NCBI RefSeq assembly: GCF_006711645.1
Contig: NZ_CP041247.1
Location: 2,294,001-2,358,000 of the forward strand
Source of the DNA: Klebsiella electrica
GTDB lineage: Bacteria > Pseudomonadota > Gammaproteobacteria > Enterobacterales > Enterobacteriaceae
Length of the DNA stretch: 64,000 nt
Direction of reading: 5' to 3'
Both the position numbers and the translations under genes were made by a program. Of this stretch, positions 35,166 to 42,997 are shown in pieces. Each line of letters opens with the position of its first letter. Position 1 is the stretch's first letter. The notes under the pieces are model-generated. The model searched no databases. It saw nothing but the letters and a program-made list of their open reading frames with translations, and had not been told where the DNA came from.

Positions 35166-35710
35166 TTACCCGACCTCGATCCTGTTCCACTCCCGACCCC
35201 TGTCATCACGATATTTTGCCGTCATAATACCAGACTTATGCCCTAGTAAATGCTGCGCAAAACTGTCTCCAGCCTGTTTTCCGTACAACCTTGTCGACAG
35301 GCTACGCAACTCATGAAAGCCTGGTGGTTCACCAGAAAAATCGAGTCCGGACAACTCACGGGTTTTCCTGAAATTACCTGATACTGTCGCTGGTGTCAGC
35401 ACCTTTCCCGCAGGTGATGAGATAATGGTTTTCGCAGCCGACAGTTTACGGCACTCCTGCAATACCATTTCCAGCGAGATACCTAACTCATCAATTTTCA
35501 GCCCTGCCGGTATCGCCAGTTTTGCCCCGGTCTTTTTCTGCTCTACGTAAAGATACCCCTCCCGGACATCCTCCCAGCTCATAGCACATAAATCACTGAC
35601 CCGCTGTCTTCTTTGTCGTTGCGTGGGTCACGATAGCTGTAATATCCGTCATTTCTGACATACAGATTAGGAGGTAGATCCCGTCTATCATGATTTCTTC
35701 TTCTTCCCAC
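35166..35710 (-). pseudogene. int: lambda-type integrase, internally deleted
   Basis: The start is a GTG at 35708-35710 overlapping the end of xis as in lambda (MGRRRNHDRRDLPPNLYVRN). After RDPRN the sequence jumps, in another frame, to RQRVSDLCAMSWEDV and then the full catalytic end: HELRSLSTRLYG, AQHLLGHKS and the tyrosine in MTAKYRDDRG. About 170 central residues, including the first catalytic arginine, are missing. The enzyme cannot be active. It marks the left end of the prophage remnant. Confidence 0.9.
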
Positions 35711-35906
35711 CAACTATTCTCCGTAACAGGTCGCCGGTTGGTTTTGATGGCTCAACCTTAATAGCCGTTTCCTGAAATAAATATTCCACACCGTCTTTCT
35801 TCGGCGCAGGATAAATCTTGCTTTCTCTCACCCATCGACGAACAGTTTCAAGGCTGCGTGGCCGTGGCTGCCTGGCGTTCCATTCTTTTAAGGTAATAAG
35901 GGCCAT
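35688..35906 (-). CDS. xis: lambdoid excisionase Xis
   Basis: A 72-residue winged-helix excisionase, exactly lambda Xis length: LITLKEWNARQPRPRSLETV and RRWVRESKIYPAPKKDG, with a basic tail ending GGKKKKS. The ATG at 35906 follows GAGG; a GTG two codons earlier is less likely. Its 3' end overlaps the integrase start as in lambda. With the integrase broken it has no partner here. Confidence 0.92.
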   Translation of the reverse strand: MALITLKEWNARQPRPRSLETVRRWVRESKIYPAPKKDGVEYLFQETAIKVEPSKPTGDLLRRIVGGKKKKS

Positions 35907-35912
35907 GTTCAC

Positions 35913-36180
35913 CTCATTACCGGCCTGTAATGTAAATCAGGCCGGCTTAATAAATTGATAATTCGATATCAGGAAACCTGACCGGGTAAAGGGCGGAGCC
36001 GCCGGGCGCAGTGCATGGCCGTGGCTACGTAGCTGCATTTCCGGTTTACGACTTCGACAGTGATTTTTGAACCCTGAACGACGACTGTATAAATCCGTTT
36101 CGTCTTCTGCCATCTTCATGCAAATGCAGAGAGTTAGCAGAAGATCGGAATACTCATCAGTTGCTGCGCGCAAGACCGTA
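35913..36180. other. prophage sequence between xis and the DUF550 gene
   Basis: No complete gene. A plus-strand frame from 36067 is open into the next gene but its first 38 codons look unlike phage protein, so it may be a fused or truncated 5' part. Confidence 0.35.
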
Positions 36181-36651
36181 ATGGACAGCGAGCCGGTTTA
36201 TCAGTGTCAGTTCTATCACACCGATGCATCGGGTGAACTCGAATTTCATTGGGAGGATGTGCACCAGGATTTTTACGAGCAATGGGATTCGAAGCGTCGC
36301 GGCGACCGCAGAATGCTCTATCGCAACACGCAGCCAGCGCCGGAACGCGAGCAGGTGCGCCGTGAGCATTCCGAGTGGTCACAGGTAACCTTCGGGAATG
36401 TAGGACCTGTTGGCCCACTGAAGCATCTCTCGAAAGAGGCTTTAGAAGCGGCTGCCGAACCCGGCGACCTAAGCGAGCGGGCCGACATGCAGTTTCTGCT
36501 GTGGAATGCTCAGCGCCGTGCCGGTATCACTGACGAGCAGATTACCAGGGCGATGATCGAAAAACTGGTGGTGAACAAACAGCGCGAATGGCCGGAGCCG
36601 AAAGATGGGGAGCCGCGGTTGCATATCAGAGATAAGCCTGACGTTAGATGA
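36181..36651 (+). CDS. phage early-region protein with DUF550-type domain
   Basis: A 156-residue lambdoid phage protein, possibly N-terminally truncated. Residues 1-45 (EPVYQCQFYHTDASGELEFHW) resemble the small domain found in Ead/Ea22-like early proteins. Residues 60-150 (REHSEWSQVTFGNVGPVGPL, MQFLLWNAQRRAGI) match the DUF550 domain, which has been linked to dATP/dGTP pyrophosphohydrolase activity. No good ribosome site precedes the ATG at 36181. It is a typical accessory gene of the lambda b/early region. Confidence 0.6.
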   Translation: MDSEPVYQCQFYHTDASGELEFHWEDVHQDFYEQWDSKRRGDRRMLYRNTQPAPEREQVRREHSEWSQVTFGNVGPVGPLKHLSKEALEAAAEPGDLSERADMQFLLWNAQRRAGITDEQITRAMIEKLVVNKQREWPEPKDGEPRLHIRDKPDVR

Positions 36652-36672
36652 AGAGAAATACTTAAACTTACT

Positions 36673-36864
36673 TCAAGCGTGATAGTCCGGCCAATAAACG
36701 CCGATTAATACTGCTATAGCAGACATTATCAACAAGCAGGATATCAGTAGCCTTGACTTAACTGATGGGTCTTTGTCCCCTCTTCGGTAATGTCTTATAA
36801 GTAGCAATGCAAACGACAAACTAATGGCTGAATGAGTATAGGCTAATTTCTCGGGTAAAAGCAT
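36673..36864 (-). CDS. hypothetical two-helix membrane protein
   Basis: A 63-residue frame with two hydrophobic segments (HSAISLSFALLLI and LLISCLLIMSAIAVLIGVYW) separated by a basic loop. GGAAGG lies near the ATG. I do not recognise it. The position inside a prophage remnant would fit a holin-like, superinfection-exclusion or toxin peptide, but nothing specific supports any of these. Codon use is AT-rich like the cargo that follows. Confidence 0.4.
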   Translation of the reverse strand: MLLPEKLAYTHSAISLSFALLLIRHYRRGDKDPSVKSRLLISCLLIMSAIAVLIGVYWPDYHA

Positions 36865-37270
36865 GAAGATTTCCTTCCTTTGAATCCTATGACTTAGTCT
36901 TCAAATAGTTTAGAACATTTATGCGTCTGAGTTCTATACTGAATGTAATGAGGGATGTGATGTTCAATCAAGCCTTTGTAGTGGATTTTGAGGATTTCAA
37001 GGGGGGGGCGTGCATGCGCATTTAGAAGTTTTGGGAAGGGAGTAAAAACATTATCTGACGTAGAGTATAGTTTGGCACTTTTGATTTGTAAACCATCAGC
37101 GATGGCATAAGAGTGTTAATCCCATTCAGTTTGCAAGTGTTTTATTTTCTTCAGAACTAGATCGTGGACTTGCATGACTTGATTATGCCATGATAAGAAA
37201 TAGTTAGAAGGTTATTTCAACTTATTACAGGTTGTAACTTATACAGTTTAGCATGTGAAGTAGGTGATGA
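36865..37270. other. AT-rich gap before the MscS-like gene
   Basis: 406 bp, clearly more AT-rich than the flanking core genome, no credible open frame; it probably holds the promoter of the MscS-like gene. Confidence 0.4.
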
Positions 37271-38530
37271 ATGATGGCGTATTTGGATTATTTTTTGAAT
37301 TTTATTAAGAGCAACCCAGCATTGGCCATAGGTTTTAACATTGTGCTTCTGATTGTGTCTGGATTTTTTGCGCATATTATGTGCAAGTTCCTGTTAATTA
37401 AAGTTGTCAGGAAAGTGTTTTTTTCCAGTCATAAACAAGATGTTCCTCTTGAAAAAGATCGACGTATTGCTGAAAAGTTATCAAACTTCGTTCCTGTTAT
37501 TATTGTATATTATGTTCTACAATTCATGCCAAATATGCCAGCATCATTGGTCACTGGCATAAATACAGTATGCGGAATCTTATTTTTCGTTTTTATGTCT
37601 GTCTTCTTTAATGAAATGCTAGATATCGTTAATGGTTCTTATTTAAGAAAAACAAAACGTAAAAATCATTCGATAAAAGGTTATATACAAATAGGTAAGA
37701 TTTTAGTTCATATCATTGCGGCAATAATGATACTTGCCGTTATGTCAAACAAATCGCCTGCAATTATTATCTCGAGTCTGGGTGCTGTTGCTGCTGTGCT
37801 AATGCTAGTATTTCAGCATACGCTGCTTTCTCTTGTAGCCAACGTCCAGTTGTCATCAAATGACGTACTTCAACTCGGTGATTGGATTGAAATGCCAGAT
37901 AAGAATTTGAGCGGGGAGGTTACCGATATTGCGTTACACACAATTACTATACGCAATTGGGATAATACGATTTCACGTATACCTACGAAAAATTTCTTAA
38001 CAGAAACATATACTAACTGGCAGGCTATGTTTTCTTCTGGTGCTCGAAGGATAATGCGTAGTACTACAATAGATCAGCACTCGGTTACTTTTTTAACTCA
38101 GGAAATACTTGCACCAATACTTGCGATACGAGGTGTGAGTGAATCTCTCTCTAAGTTAATCGATGGGCGTGATGCAATGGGGATTGCGGACAGTTGGTTT
38201 ATAGATAATGGACTGACAAATCTAACGTTATTTCGCCATTACATGATGGCCTATTTGGCTGAACGATCTGATATTATCAAGGATATGTATGTTGTAGTGA
38301 GAACATTAAAACCTTCAGCTTCGGGGATTCCACTGGAAATTTATTGCTTTACCACTTCAACACTGTGGGTGGATTACGAGAATACTCAATCAGAAATTTT
38401 TGAGTACATCACGGCTATTGTTGAAAAGTTCCATCTTCGTATATATCAGTATCCGGCAGGACATGATTTTTGGCATTCATCACCCGAAAATTGCATTCGT
38501 AAAAGCGAACATTTTAATGTTGATAGTTAG
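37271..38530 (+). CDS. MscS-family mechanosensitive channel, YbdG-like
   Basis: A 419-residue inner-membrane protein with several N-terminal helices, the pore-lining helix followed by the MscS beta domain (GAVAAVLMLVFQHTLLSLVANV, DVLQLGDWIEMPDKN, TITIRNWDNTISRIPTKNFL). It resembles E. coli YbdG/MscM (415 residues) along its length. The DNA is markedly AT-rich, unlike the core genes, and it sits in prophage remnants, so it is transferred cargo. Role could be osmotic protection or, more speculatively, a phage-linked membrane effector. Confidence 0.8.
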   Translation: MMAYLDYFLNFIKSNPALAIGFNIVLLIVSGFFAHIMCKFLLIKVVRKVFFSSHKQDVPLEKDRRIAEKLSNFVPVIIVYYVLQFMPNMPASLVTGINTVCGILFFVFMSVFFNEMLDIVNGSYLRKTKRKNHSIKGYIQIGKILVHIIAAIMILAVMSNKSPAIIISSLGAVAAVLMLVFQHTLLSLVANVQLSSNDVLQLGDWIEMPDKNLSGEVTDIALHTITIRNWDNTISRIPTKNFLTETYTNWQAMFSSGARRIMRSTTIDQHSVTFLTQEILAPILAIRGVSESLSKLIDGRDAMGIADSWFIDNGLTNLTLFRHYMMAYLAERSDIIKDMYVVVRTLKPSASGIPLEIYCFTTSTLWVDYENTQSEIFEYITAIVEKFHLRIYQYPAGHDFWHSSPENCIRKSEHFNVDS

Positions 38531-38596
38531 TTTTGACAAAGAGCTACACATTGATTTTTAAACTGCATGTAAATTCTCGGTAGTTGATTAAGATGG

Positions 38597-38656
38597 GTTA
38601 CAGCCGGATCATCCGATCCGCGCTACATCGAAATGGCCAGGCAGAACGCCAAAAAA
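38597..38656 (+). pseudogene. C-terminal scrap of a phage gene
   Basis: One plus-strand frame reads SSDPRYIEMARQNAKK and stops. It looks like the extreme C-terminus of a phage protein, perhaps a replication gene because it precedes the nin region, but the match is from memory and short. Confidence 0.3.
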
Positions 38657-38693
38657 TAACCTTTTCTCGTTTTGCAATTCTAAGGGAGGTAAA

Positions 38694-38966
38694 ATGATTG
38701 ATTTTGAACGTATGGCAGCAGAACAAAATCTTGTGGATATTATTCTCTTCCTGGTAAGAAAGGAGAACGGCTATGGTTATCCTCAAATGGATCTTTTTTT
38801 CAGTCGTCACAAGTTTTCAGTCATAGAAAATGGGGCGTTCATGAGGACTTTTGAACAGATGCGATTAAAAGGAGAAGTTGAATGGGGTGAGAAAATGCTG
38901 GTTAAAAAAGGCCCTAACTGGAAAGAGCCAAAATTCGTGGCTGAGAAAAAATACGGTATTGAATAG
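38694..38966 (+). CDS. hypothetical protein, first of a tandem paralogous pair
   Basis: A 90-residue acidic/basic mixed protein without helices or signal. Its last 20 residues (KGPNWKEPKF, then EKKYGIE) are almost identical to those of the next gene, and the middle (FSVIENGAFMRTFEQM) is clearly related to FEVIEHGELLRTHQRL there. AGGGAGG precedes the ATG. I do not recognise the family; small tandem paralogues in prophages are often immunity or anti-exclusion genes, which is only a suggestion. Confidence 0.6.
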   Translation: MIDFERMAAEQNLVDIILFLVRKENGYGYPQMDLFFSRHKFSVIENGAFMRTFEQMRLKGEVEWGEKMLVKKGPNWKEPKFVAEKKYGIE

Positions 38967-39027
38967 ACTTAACACATGGCTACCTTAATTTTAATTTCGA
39001 GTGGGGAAGTGCAGATGAGGGAAAGTA

Positions 39028-39291
39028 ATGCTAGATCTTGAAAGTATTTATAAAAATGAAAGTGTGGAAGATGTTCTTCTGCATTTCGCTCTACGAACAC
39101 CATATCCGAGCATAGACAGGATGTACGTGAATTACAAATTTGAAGTCATTGAGCATGGCGAATTACTGCGAACTCATCAACGATTATTTGACGAAGGAAA
39201 ATTAAAAAAAACAGGGAGGCCACTTCCAGAAAAAGGTCCAAACTGGAAAGAGCCGAAATTCGTAACTGAGAAAAAATACGGTATTGAATAG
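39028..39291 (+). CDS. hypothetical protein, second of a tandem paralogous pair
   Basis: An 87-residue paralogue of the gene 61 bp upstream, with divergent N-terminal half (LESIYKNESVEDVLLHFALR) and conserved C-terminus (KGPNWKEPKF, EKKYGIE). The two copies also share about 30 bp of DNA across the stop codon (TACGGTATTGAATAGACTTAA), evidence of tandem duplication. The function is unknown. It lies just upstream of the nin region, where lambda carries the accessory gene ren. Confidence 0.6.
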   Translation: MLDLESIYKNESVEDVLLHFALRTPYPSIDRMYVNYKFEVIEHGELLRTHQRLFDEGKLKKTGRPLPEKGPNWKEPKFVTEKKYGIE

Positions 39292-39407
39292 ACTTAACTC
39301 ATTATAACTACAAGAATTTATGCTGGTTTTTTGCAATTGATTTCCCATAATCATGTCGTCGGAGCCTGAACAACTCCGGTGACTTCTGCGCTTTGAGGGG
39401 ACTCAAA

Positions 39408-39509
39408 GTGAAAATGACAATCAGGATACCTTTCAACCAGTTACAGATGCAGAAATGCATCTGCGTTTTATTACATTCAGTGCTTTACCTCTTTGGAGGT
39501 GAAGCGTGA
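39408..39509 (+). CDS. small open frame preceding ninB
   Basis: Thirty-three codons from GTG at 39408 (or ATG at 39414): VKMTIRIPFNQLQMQKCICV and a hydrophobic tail. GAGGGG lies upstream, and the stop overlaps the GTG start of ninB, suggesting translational coupling. It resembles short leader genes seen at this place in lambdoid phages, but I cannot name it. Confidence 0.45.
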   Translation: MKMTIRIPFNQLQMQKCICVLLHSVLYLFGGEA

Positions 39510-39925
39510 AACAACAATTCTGCCTCATCAACGACAAAGTTAAGCGTAACGTCGTCAACTTCATCCAGTCTCTACCTGTCGATCACCGATCGCCGCTGAT
39601 TATCGAGGCGCGCGAAGAAAGCCGCACCGATAAGCAGAATCGCCTCATGTGGCCACTTTTGAAAGACCTGAGCGATCAGGTTATCTGGTACGGCGAAAAA
39701 CTGGAGCCAGTGGAGTGGAAAGACCTCATCACCGTACCGGTAAGCCAGATGCAAAATCCGGAGTGCGAGCAGAAATACGCCCGGGGTATCAACGGCGGCC
39801 GCGTCTACTTCGTCGTTCGTTCCTCTCAATTCAGCAAGCGCTACATGGTCGAGGCTATCGAAGCGATCTACTGGTTCGGCACCGAGCACAATGTGAAGTT
39901 CAGCGAAAAGTCCAGTAGTCGATGA
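39506..39925 (+). CDS. ninB: NinB-like phage recombination protein
   Basis: A 139-residue protein of the lambda NinB (Orf) family: a GTG start after TGGAGGTGAA, FIQSLPVDHRSPLIIEAREE and SRTDKQNRLMWPLLKDLSDQ with the typical SxDKQNRLMW core. NinB/Orf assists Red recombination by loading single-strand annealing on SSB-coated DNA. The C-terminus (KFSEKSSSR) is probably shortened by a rearrangement joining unrelated phage sequence. Confidence 0.85.
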   Translation: MKQQFCLINDKVKRNVVNFIQSLPVDHRSPLIIEAREESRTDKQNRLMWPLLKDLSDQVIWYGEKLEPVEWKDLITVPVSQMQNPECEQKYARGINGGRVYFVVRSSQFSKRYMVEAIEAIYWFGTEHNVKFSEKSSSR

Positions 39926-40003
39926 CGAACTGCGCCTGATGCATGCAGAAGGTGTGCTCAGAACGCTGGCCATATGGAAAAAAGAAGGACGGGTAAAAGC
40001 ATG
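39915..40003 (+). pseudogene. unidentified phage gene fragment
   Basis: In one frame the sequence following ninB reads DDELRLMHAEGVLRTLAIW and KKEGRVKA then stop, which looks like the genuine C-terminus of a protein with no start of its own. The source gene is not recognised. Confidence 0.35.
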
Positions 40004-40012
40004 AGCATGAAC

Positions 40013-40249
40013 AGGGATATTCGTGATATCCGCCTGGGCAGCAGCCAGCGTCATATACTGACGACTCAGGGGTATCAGGTTCTGCCTGAGCTCATCAATT
40101 TTCGCCATGATCTGGCGCCAGGAGTCCAGCGGTTGACCTGCACGATCGGGAACAATGGCAGCGGGCCCGTTGGCCAACTCATCCAGACGTTTGGCGTTAT
40201 CGAGTAGCACAGCAGGCGACGTGCTCCCCAGTGGCGGATTAAAGGCCAT
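40013..40249 (-). pseudogene. phage tail-fibre/tailspike N-terminal remnant
   Basis: From the ATG at 40247-40249 (GGAGC upstream) the minus strand reads MAFNPPLGSTSPAVLLDNAK, then DSWRQIMAKIDELRQNLIPL and QYMTLAAAQADITNIP, which I recognise as the conserved N-terminus of a Klebsiella prophage tail-fibre-type protein. Homology stops after about 79 residues at 40013; the receptor-binding part is gone. Confidence 0.65.
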
Positions 40250-40270
40250 GTTTTTGCTCCAAAAAAAGCA

Positions 40271-40296
40271 TTCGCCTAAACGAGGGTTTGTGCGAA
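40271..40296. repeat. candidate invertase crossover site (hix/gix-like)
   Basis: A 26-bp imperfect palindrome, the length of Hin/Gin/Cin sites. The left half is TTCGCCTAAAC; the right half ends GGTTTGTGCGAA, whose complement TTCGCACAAACC matches the left arm. A central GA dinucleotide falls at the expected cut position. It lies between the tail-fibre start codon and the invertase gene. Only one site was seen. Confidence 0.6.
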
Positions 40297-40339
40297 ATGT
40301 CGGAGATTTTTACAATCAGCAATTTCAAGTAGTTATAAA

Positions 40340-40885
40340 GTGCTGATTGGCTATGCTCGGGTGTCCACCGGGGATCAAAACCTCGATTTACAGAAAAACG
40401 CGCTGATCCGCGCAGAATGTGAACAGATATTCGAAGACACAGCGAGCGGGAAGAATGCCCGCCGCCCGGGATTAAAGCGTGCACTGCGGCGACTCCGCCC
40501 GGGTGATGTGCTGGTGGTCTGGAAACTTGATCGGCTGGGGCGTAGCGTGCGCGACCTGATCACATTGGTATCGGAACTACAACAGCGTGGGGGGAATTTC
40601 CGAAGCCTGACCGACTCGATAGACACATCAACGGCAGCCGGGCGCTTCTTCTTCCACGTTATGAGCGCGTTGGCGGAGATGGAGCGCGAACTGATTGTAG
40701 AGCGGACTCGTGCAGGGCTGGCGGCGAGAGAGCAGGGGCGCACAGGTGGGCGCCGGCGGGTAATGACTCCTGATGTTGTGGAACGCTGCCGTAGGATGAT
40801 GGAGAACGGAGCTACCCGGCAGCTGGTTGCAGATGTGATCGGGGTCGGAGTGAAGACGATTTACAAATATTTCCCTGCGGGATAA
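40340..40885 (+). CDS. serine recombinase, DNA invertase (Pin/Gin type)
   Basis: A 181-residue small serine recombinase. The catalytic serine is Ser9 in IGYARVSTGDQN; the conserved arginines lie in VVWKLDRLGRSVRDL; the C-terminal helix-turn-helix is TRQLVADVIGVGVKTIYKYF. The start is a GTG. Length and context (tail-fibre start and a crossover site) indicate a phage tail-fibre invertase that would flip host-range modules. Its substrate segment has mostly been lost. Confidence 0.88.
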   Translation: MLIGYARVSTGDQNLDLQKNALIRAECEQIFEDTASGKNARRPGLKRALRRLRPGDVLVVWKLDRLGRSVRDLITLVSELQQRGGNFRSLTDSIDTSTAAGRFFFHVMSALAEMERELIVERTRAGLAAREQGRTGGRRRVMTPDVVERCRRMMENGATRQLVADVIGVGVKTIYKYFPAG

Positions 40886-40983
40886 GGATGCCTATAAACA
40901 GGTCACAAAGGTATCTTAAGTGATTGATAAATAGTGAATGGGTGGATTTTCCCCTATAACTCCAGACTGATCGACTCTCTTAT

Positions 40984-41066
40984 TTAGGCCTGCCGACGTC
41001 GCAGATTTTCCCGCGGCGAACGGTAGCCTAACGCACTGTGCGGATGCCATTCTCCCGATAGTCATT
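40984..41066 (-). pseudogene. IS3-family transposase, C-terminal remnant
   Basis: The minus strand reads NDYRE, then after a one-base frameshift WHPHSALGYRSPRENLRRRQ and a stop, the well-known end of IS3-family OrfB proteins (DYNxxRPHSALGYxSP). Only about 27 codons remain. Confidence 0.7.
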
Positions 41067-41270
41067 AATTTAAGGTGGGTCGAAGTGCCCGGCGATCTAT
41101 GGGGCCAGTCTAAGAGATACCGCTTTTACACGGGCAAAGTGATATTTTTAAGGCAACTTCTGAGCACAGAAGATAAAATATAATGAGTGAAAAAAATGTT
41201 ATTATCCGTCCTGCGTTCAGGACGCTACAATGACAAATTACTGCCGTATAGAAGTTAAGGAAGCATGACA
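41067..41270. other. right prophage boundary and grxD upstream region
   Basis: About 200 bp joining phage debris to the core gene grxD. It should contain the right attachment scar and the grxD promoter. I could not find a direct repeat shared with the integrase side (35.05-35.17 kb). Confidence 0.35.
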
Positions 41271-41618
41271 ATGAGCACGACTGTAGAAAAAATCCAACGT
41301 CAAATCGCTGAAAACCCGATCCTGCTGTACATGAAAGGGTCTCCGAAACTGCCAAGCTGTGGTTTTTCCGCTCAGGCTGTACAGGCGCTGTCTGCATGCG
41401 GCGAGCGTTTTGCCTACGTTGACATCCTGCAAAACCCGGATATCCGCGCGGAACTGCCGAAATATGCGAACTGGCCGACCTTCCCGCAGCTGTGGGTTGA
41501 TGGCGAGCTGGTTGGCGGTTGCGACATCGTGATTGAAATGTATCAGCGCGGCGAGCTGCAGCAGCTGATCAAAGAAACGGCGGCAAAGCACAAGGCCGAC
41601 GAACCGAAAGCTGAATAA
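41271..41618 (+). CDS. grxD: monothiol glutaredoxin GrxD
   Basis: A 115-residue monothiol glutaredoxin with active-site Cys30 in SCGFS and the [2Fe-2S]/glutathione-binding WPTFPQLWVDGELVGGCDI. It carries Fe-S clusters and cooperates with BolA-type proteins. The start at 41271 (MSTTVEK) gives E. coli length and suits AAGGAAG; an ATG two codons earlier is too near it. Confidence 0.96.
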   Translation: MSTTVEKIQRQIAENPILLYMKGSPKLPSCGFSAQAVQALSACGERFAYVDILQNPDIRAELPKYANWPTFPQLWVDGELVGGCDIVIEMYQRGELQQLIKETAAKHKADEPKAE

Positions 41619-41631
41619 GCCTGCTGCCAGT

Positions 41632-41664
41632 AAAAAAGCGACTTCCTGTGAAGTCGCTTTTTTT
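41632..41664. terminator. terminator between grxD and rnt
   Basis: AAAAAAGCGACTTC (41632-41645) pairs with GAAGTCGCTTTTTT (41650-41663), a bidirectional intrinsic terminator between convergent genes. Confidence 0.92.
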
Positions 41665-41669
41665 GTCTC

Positions 41670-42320
41670 TTATTCTTCTTGTCCGGCAAGCGGTAATGGC
41701 CAGCCGCCAAGACGTTTCCAGCGGTTGACGATTTCGCAAAACAGCTGCGCCGTCTGCTCGGTATCGTACAGCGCAGAGTGCGCCTTGGCACCATCAAACG
41801 CCATCCCGGCGGCCAGGCAGGCTTTGGACAGCACCGTCTGACCGAGCGCCAGTCCGCTCAGCGCCGCGGTATCAAACGTCACGAACGGGTGAAACGGATT
41901 ACGTTTCAGTCCGGCGCGTTCGGCGGCGGCCATCGTAAAGGTGAGATCGAACGTCGCGTTGTGGGCCACCATGATGGCACGATTACAATCGTGGTCCTTA
42001 ATCCCCTTGCGGACCATTTTAAAAATGGCGTGCAGGGCGTCGTATTCGCTCACCGCGCCGCGCTCAGGGTCATGCGGATTGATGCCGTTAAAGGCCAACG
42101 CTTCAGGCTGCAGATTGGCGCCTTCGAAAGGTTCAACATGAAAATGCAACGTCTCGTCCGGCATCAACCAGCCTTGCTCATCCATTTTCAACGTAATGGC
42201 GGCTATCTCAAGCAGGGCATCGGTTTTAGCATTAAACCCGGCGGTTTCTACATCAATCACCACGGGGTAGAAACCACGAAAACGGTCGCACAGACCATTA
42301 AGTTGAACGTTCTCGGACAT
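41670..42320 (-). CDS. rnt: ribonuclease T
   Basis: A 216-residue DEDDh 3'-5' exoribonuclease that trims tRNA and other stable RNA 3' ends and single-strand DNA. Asp23 and Glu25 (VIDVETAGF) start ExoI; later motifs are [10 protein letters not shown] and the terminal [15 protein letters not shown]. Length and place next to grxD and gloA match E. coli. Confidence 0.97.
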   Translation of the reverse strand: MSENVQLNGLCDRFRGFYPVVIDVETAGFNAKTDALLEIAAITLKMDEQGWLMPDETLHFHVEPFEGANLQPEALAFNGINPHDPERGAVSEYDALHAIFKMVRKGIKDHDCNRAIMVAHNATFDLTFTMAAAERAGLKRNPFHPFVTFDTAALSGLALGQTVLSKACLAAGMAFDGAKAHSALYDTEQTAQLFCEIVNRWKRLGGWPLPLAGQEE

Positions 42321-42426
42321 CAGATTCTCTTAACTGGAAAAAAGTAGCGCGCATTATGGCAAATTTTGCCGTGCCTTGCAGCAGGAAGGGGAAAAACAGC
42401 GGGCGCCGATAAGCGCCCGAAGCAGG

Positions 42427-42834
42427 TTAGTTGCCAAGACCTTTGCCAGCGTCTTTCTCTTCAATCAGTTCAATTTTGTAGCCGTCCGGATCTTCAACGA
42501 AAGCGATAACCGTGGTACCGCCTTTCACCGGGCCCGCTTCGCGGGTGACGTTGCCGCCGTTCTGGCGAATACGCTCGCAGGCTTCGGCGGCGTTATCCAC
42601 GCTCAGCGCGATATGACCGTAAGCGCTGCCGAGGTCGTATTGGTCAACGCCCCAGTTATAGGTCAGCTCGATAACTGCCGTCTCGCTTTCCTCGCCGTAG
42701 CCCACGAAGGCCAGCGAGTATTTGTACTCGGGGTTTTCGCTGGTACGCAGCAGCTTCATGCCCAGCACGTTGGTGTAAAACTCAATAGAACGTTGCAGGT
42801 CGCCAACGCGCAGCATGGTGTGAAGTAAGCGCAT
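42427..42834 (-). CDS. gloA: lactoylglutathione lyase (glyoxalase I)
   Basis: A 135-residue Ni-dependent VOC enzyme that converts the methylglyoxal-glutathione hemithioacetal to lactoylglutathione. Metal ligands are expected at His5 (MRLLHTML), the Glu in AVIELTYNW, His in GHIALSV and Glu in YKIELIE. In E. coli it follows nemRA and shares its electrophile-responsive transcription; here a hairpin lies between nemA and gloA. Confidence 0.96.
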   Translation of the reverse strand: MRLLHTMLRVGDLQRSIEFYTNVLGMKLLRTSENPEYKYSLAFVGYGEESETAVIELTYNWGVDQYDLGSAYGHIALSVDNAAEACERIRQNGGNVTREAGPVKGGTTVIAFVEDPDGYKIELIEEKDAGKGLGN

Positions 42835-42942
42835 AGTTTTTATACTCCTTGTTTACAGCCCCTTAGCAGAGACCGTATGTGCAATTGTCAGAATAGCGTA
42901 ACAAAACGGACAAGGCGTTTCATACCCCTGAGCACTATATCG

Positions 42943-42969
42943 TAAAAAGGCCGCCATTTCAGGCGGCCC
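42943..42969 (-). terminator. hairpin terminator after nemA
   Basis: On the minus strand GGCCGCC (complement of 42962-42968) pairs with GGCGGCC (42949-42955) and is followed by TTTTT. It lies between nemA and gloA and probably attenuates the operon rather than separating it fully. Confidence 0.75.
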
Positions 42970-42997
42970 TTACGCGGCTCTTTCTTATCCGGCGGGA

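Noticed and set aside
35040..41260. attL/attR direct repeats of the prophage remnant
   Set aside because: No shared core was found by eye between the int side and the grxD side; later deletions may have removed one.
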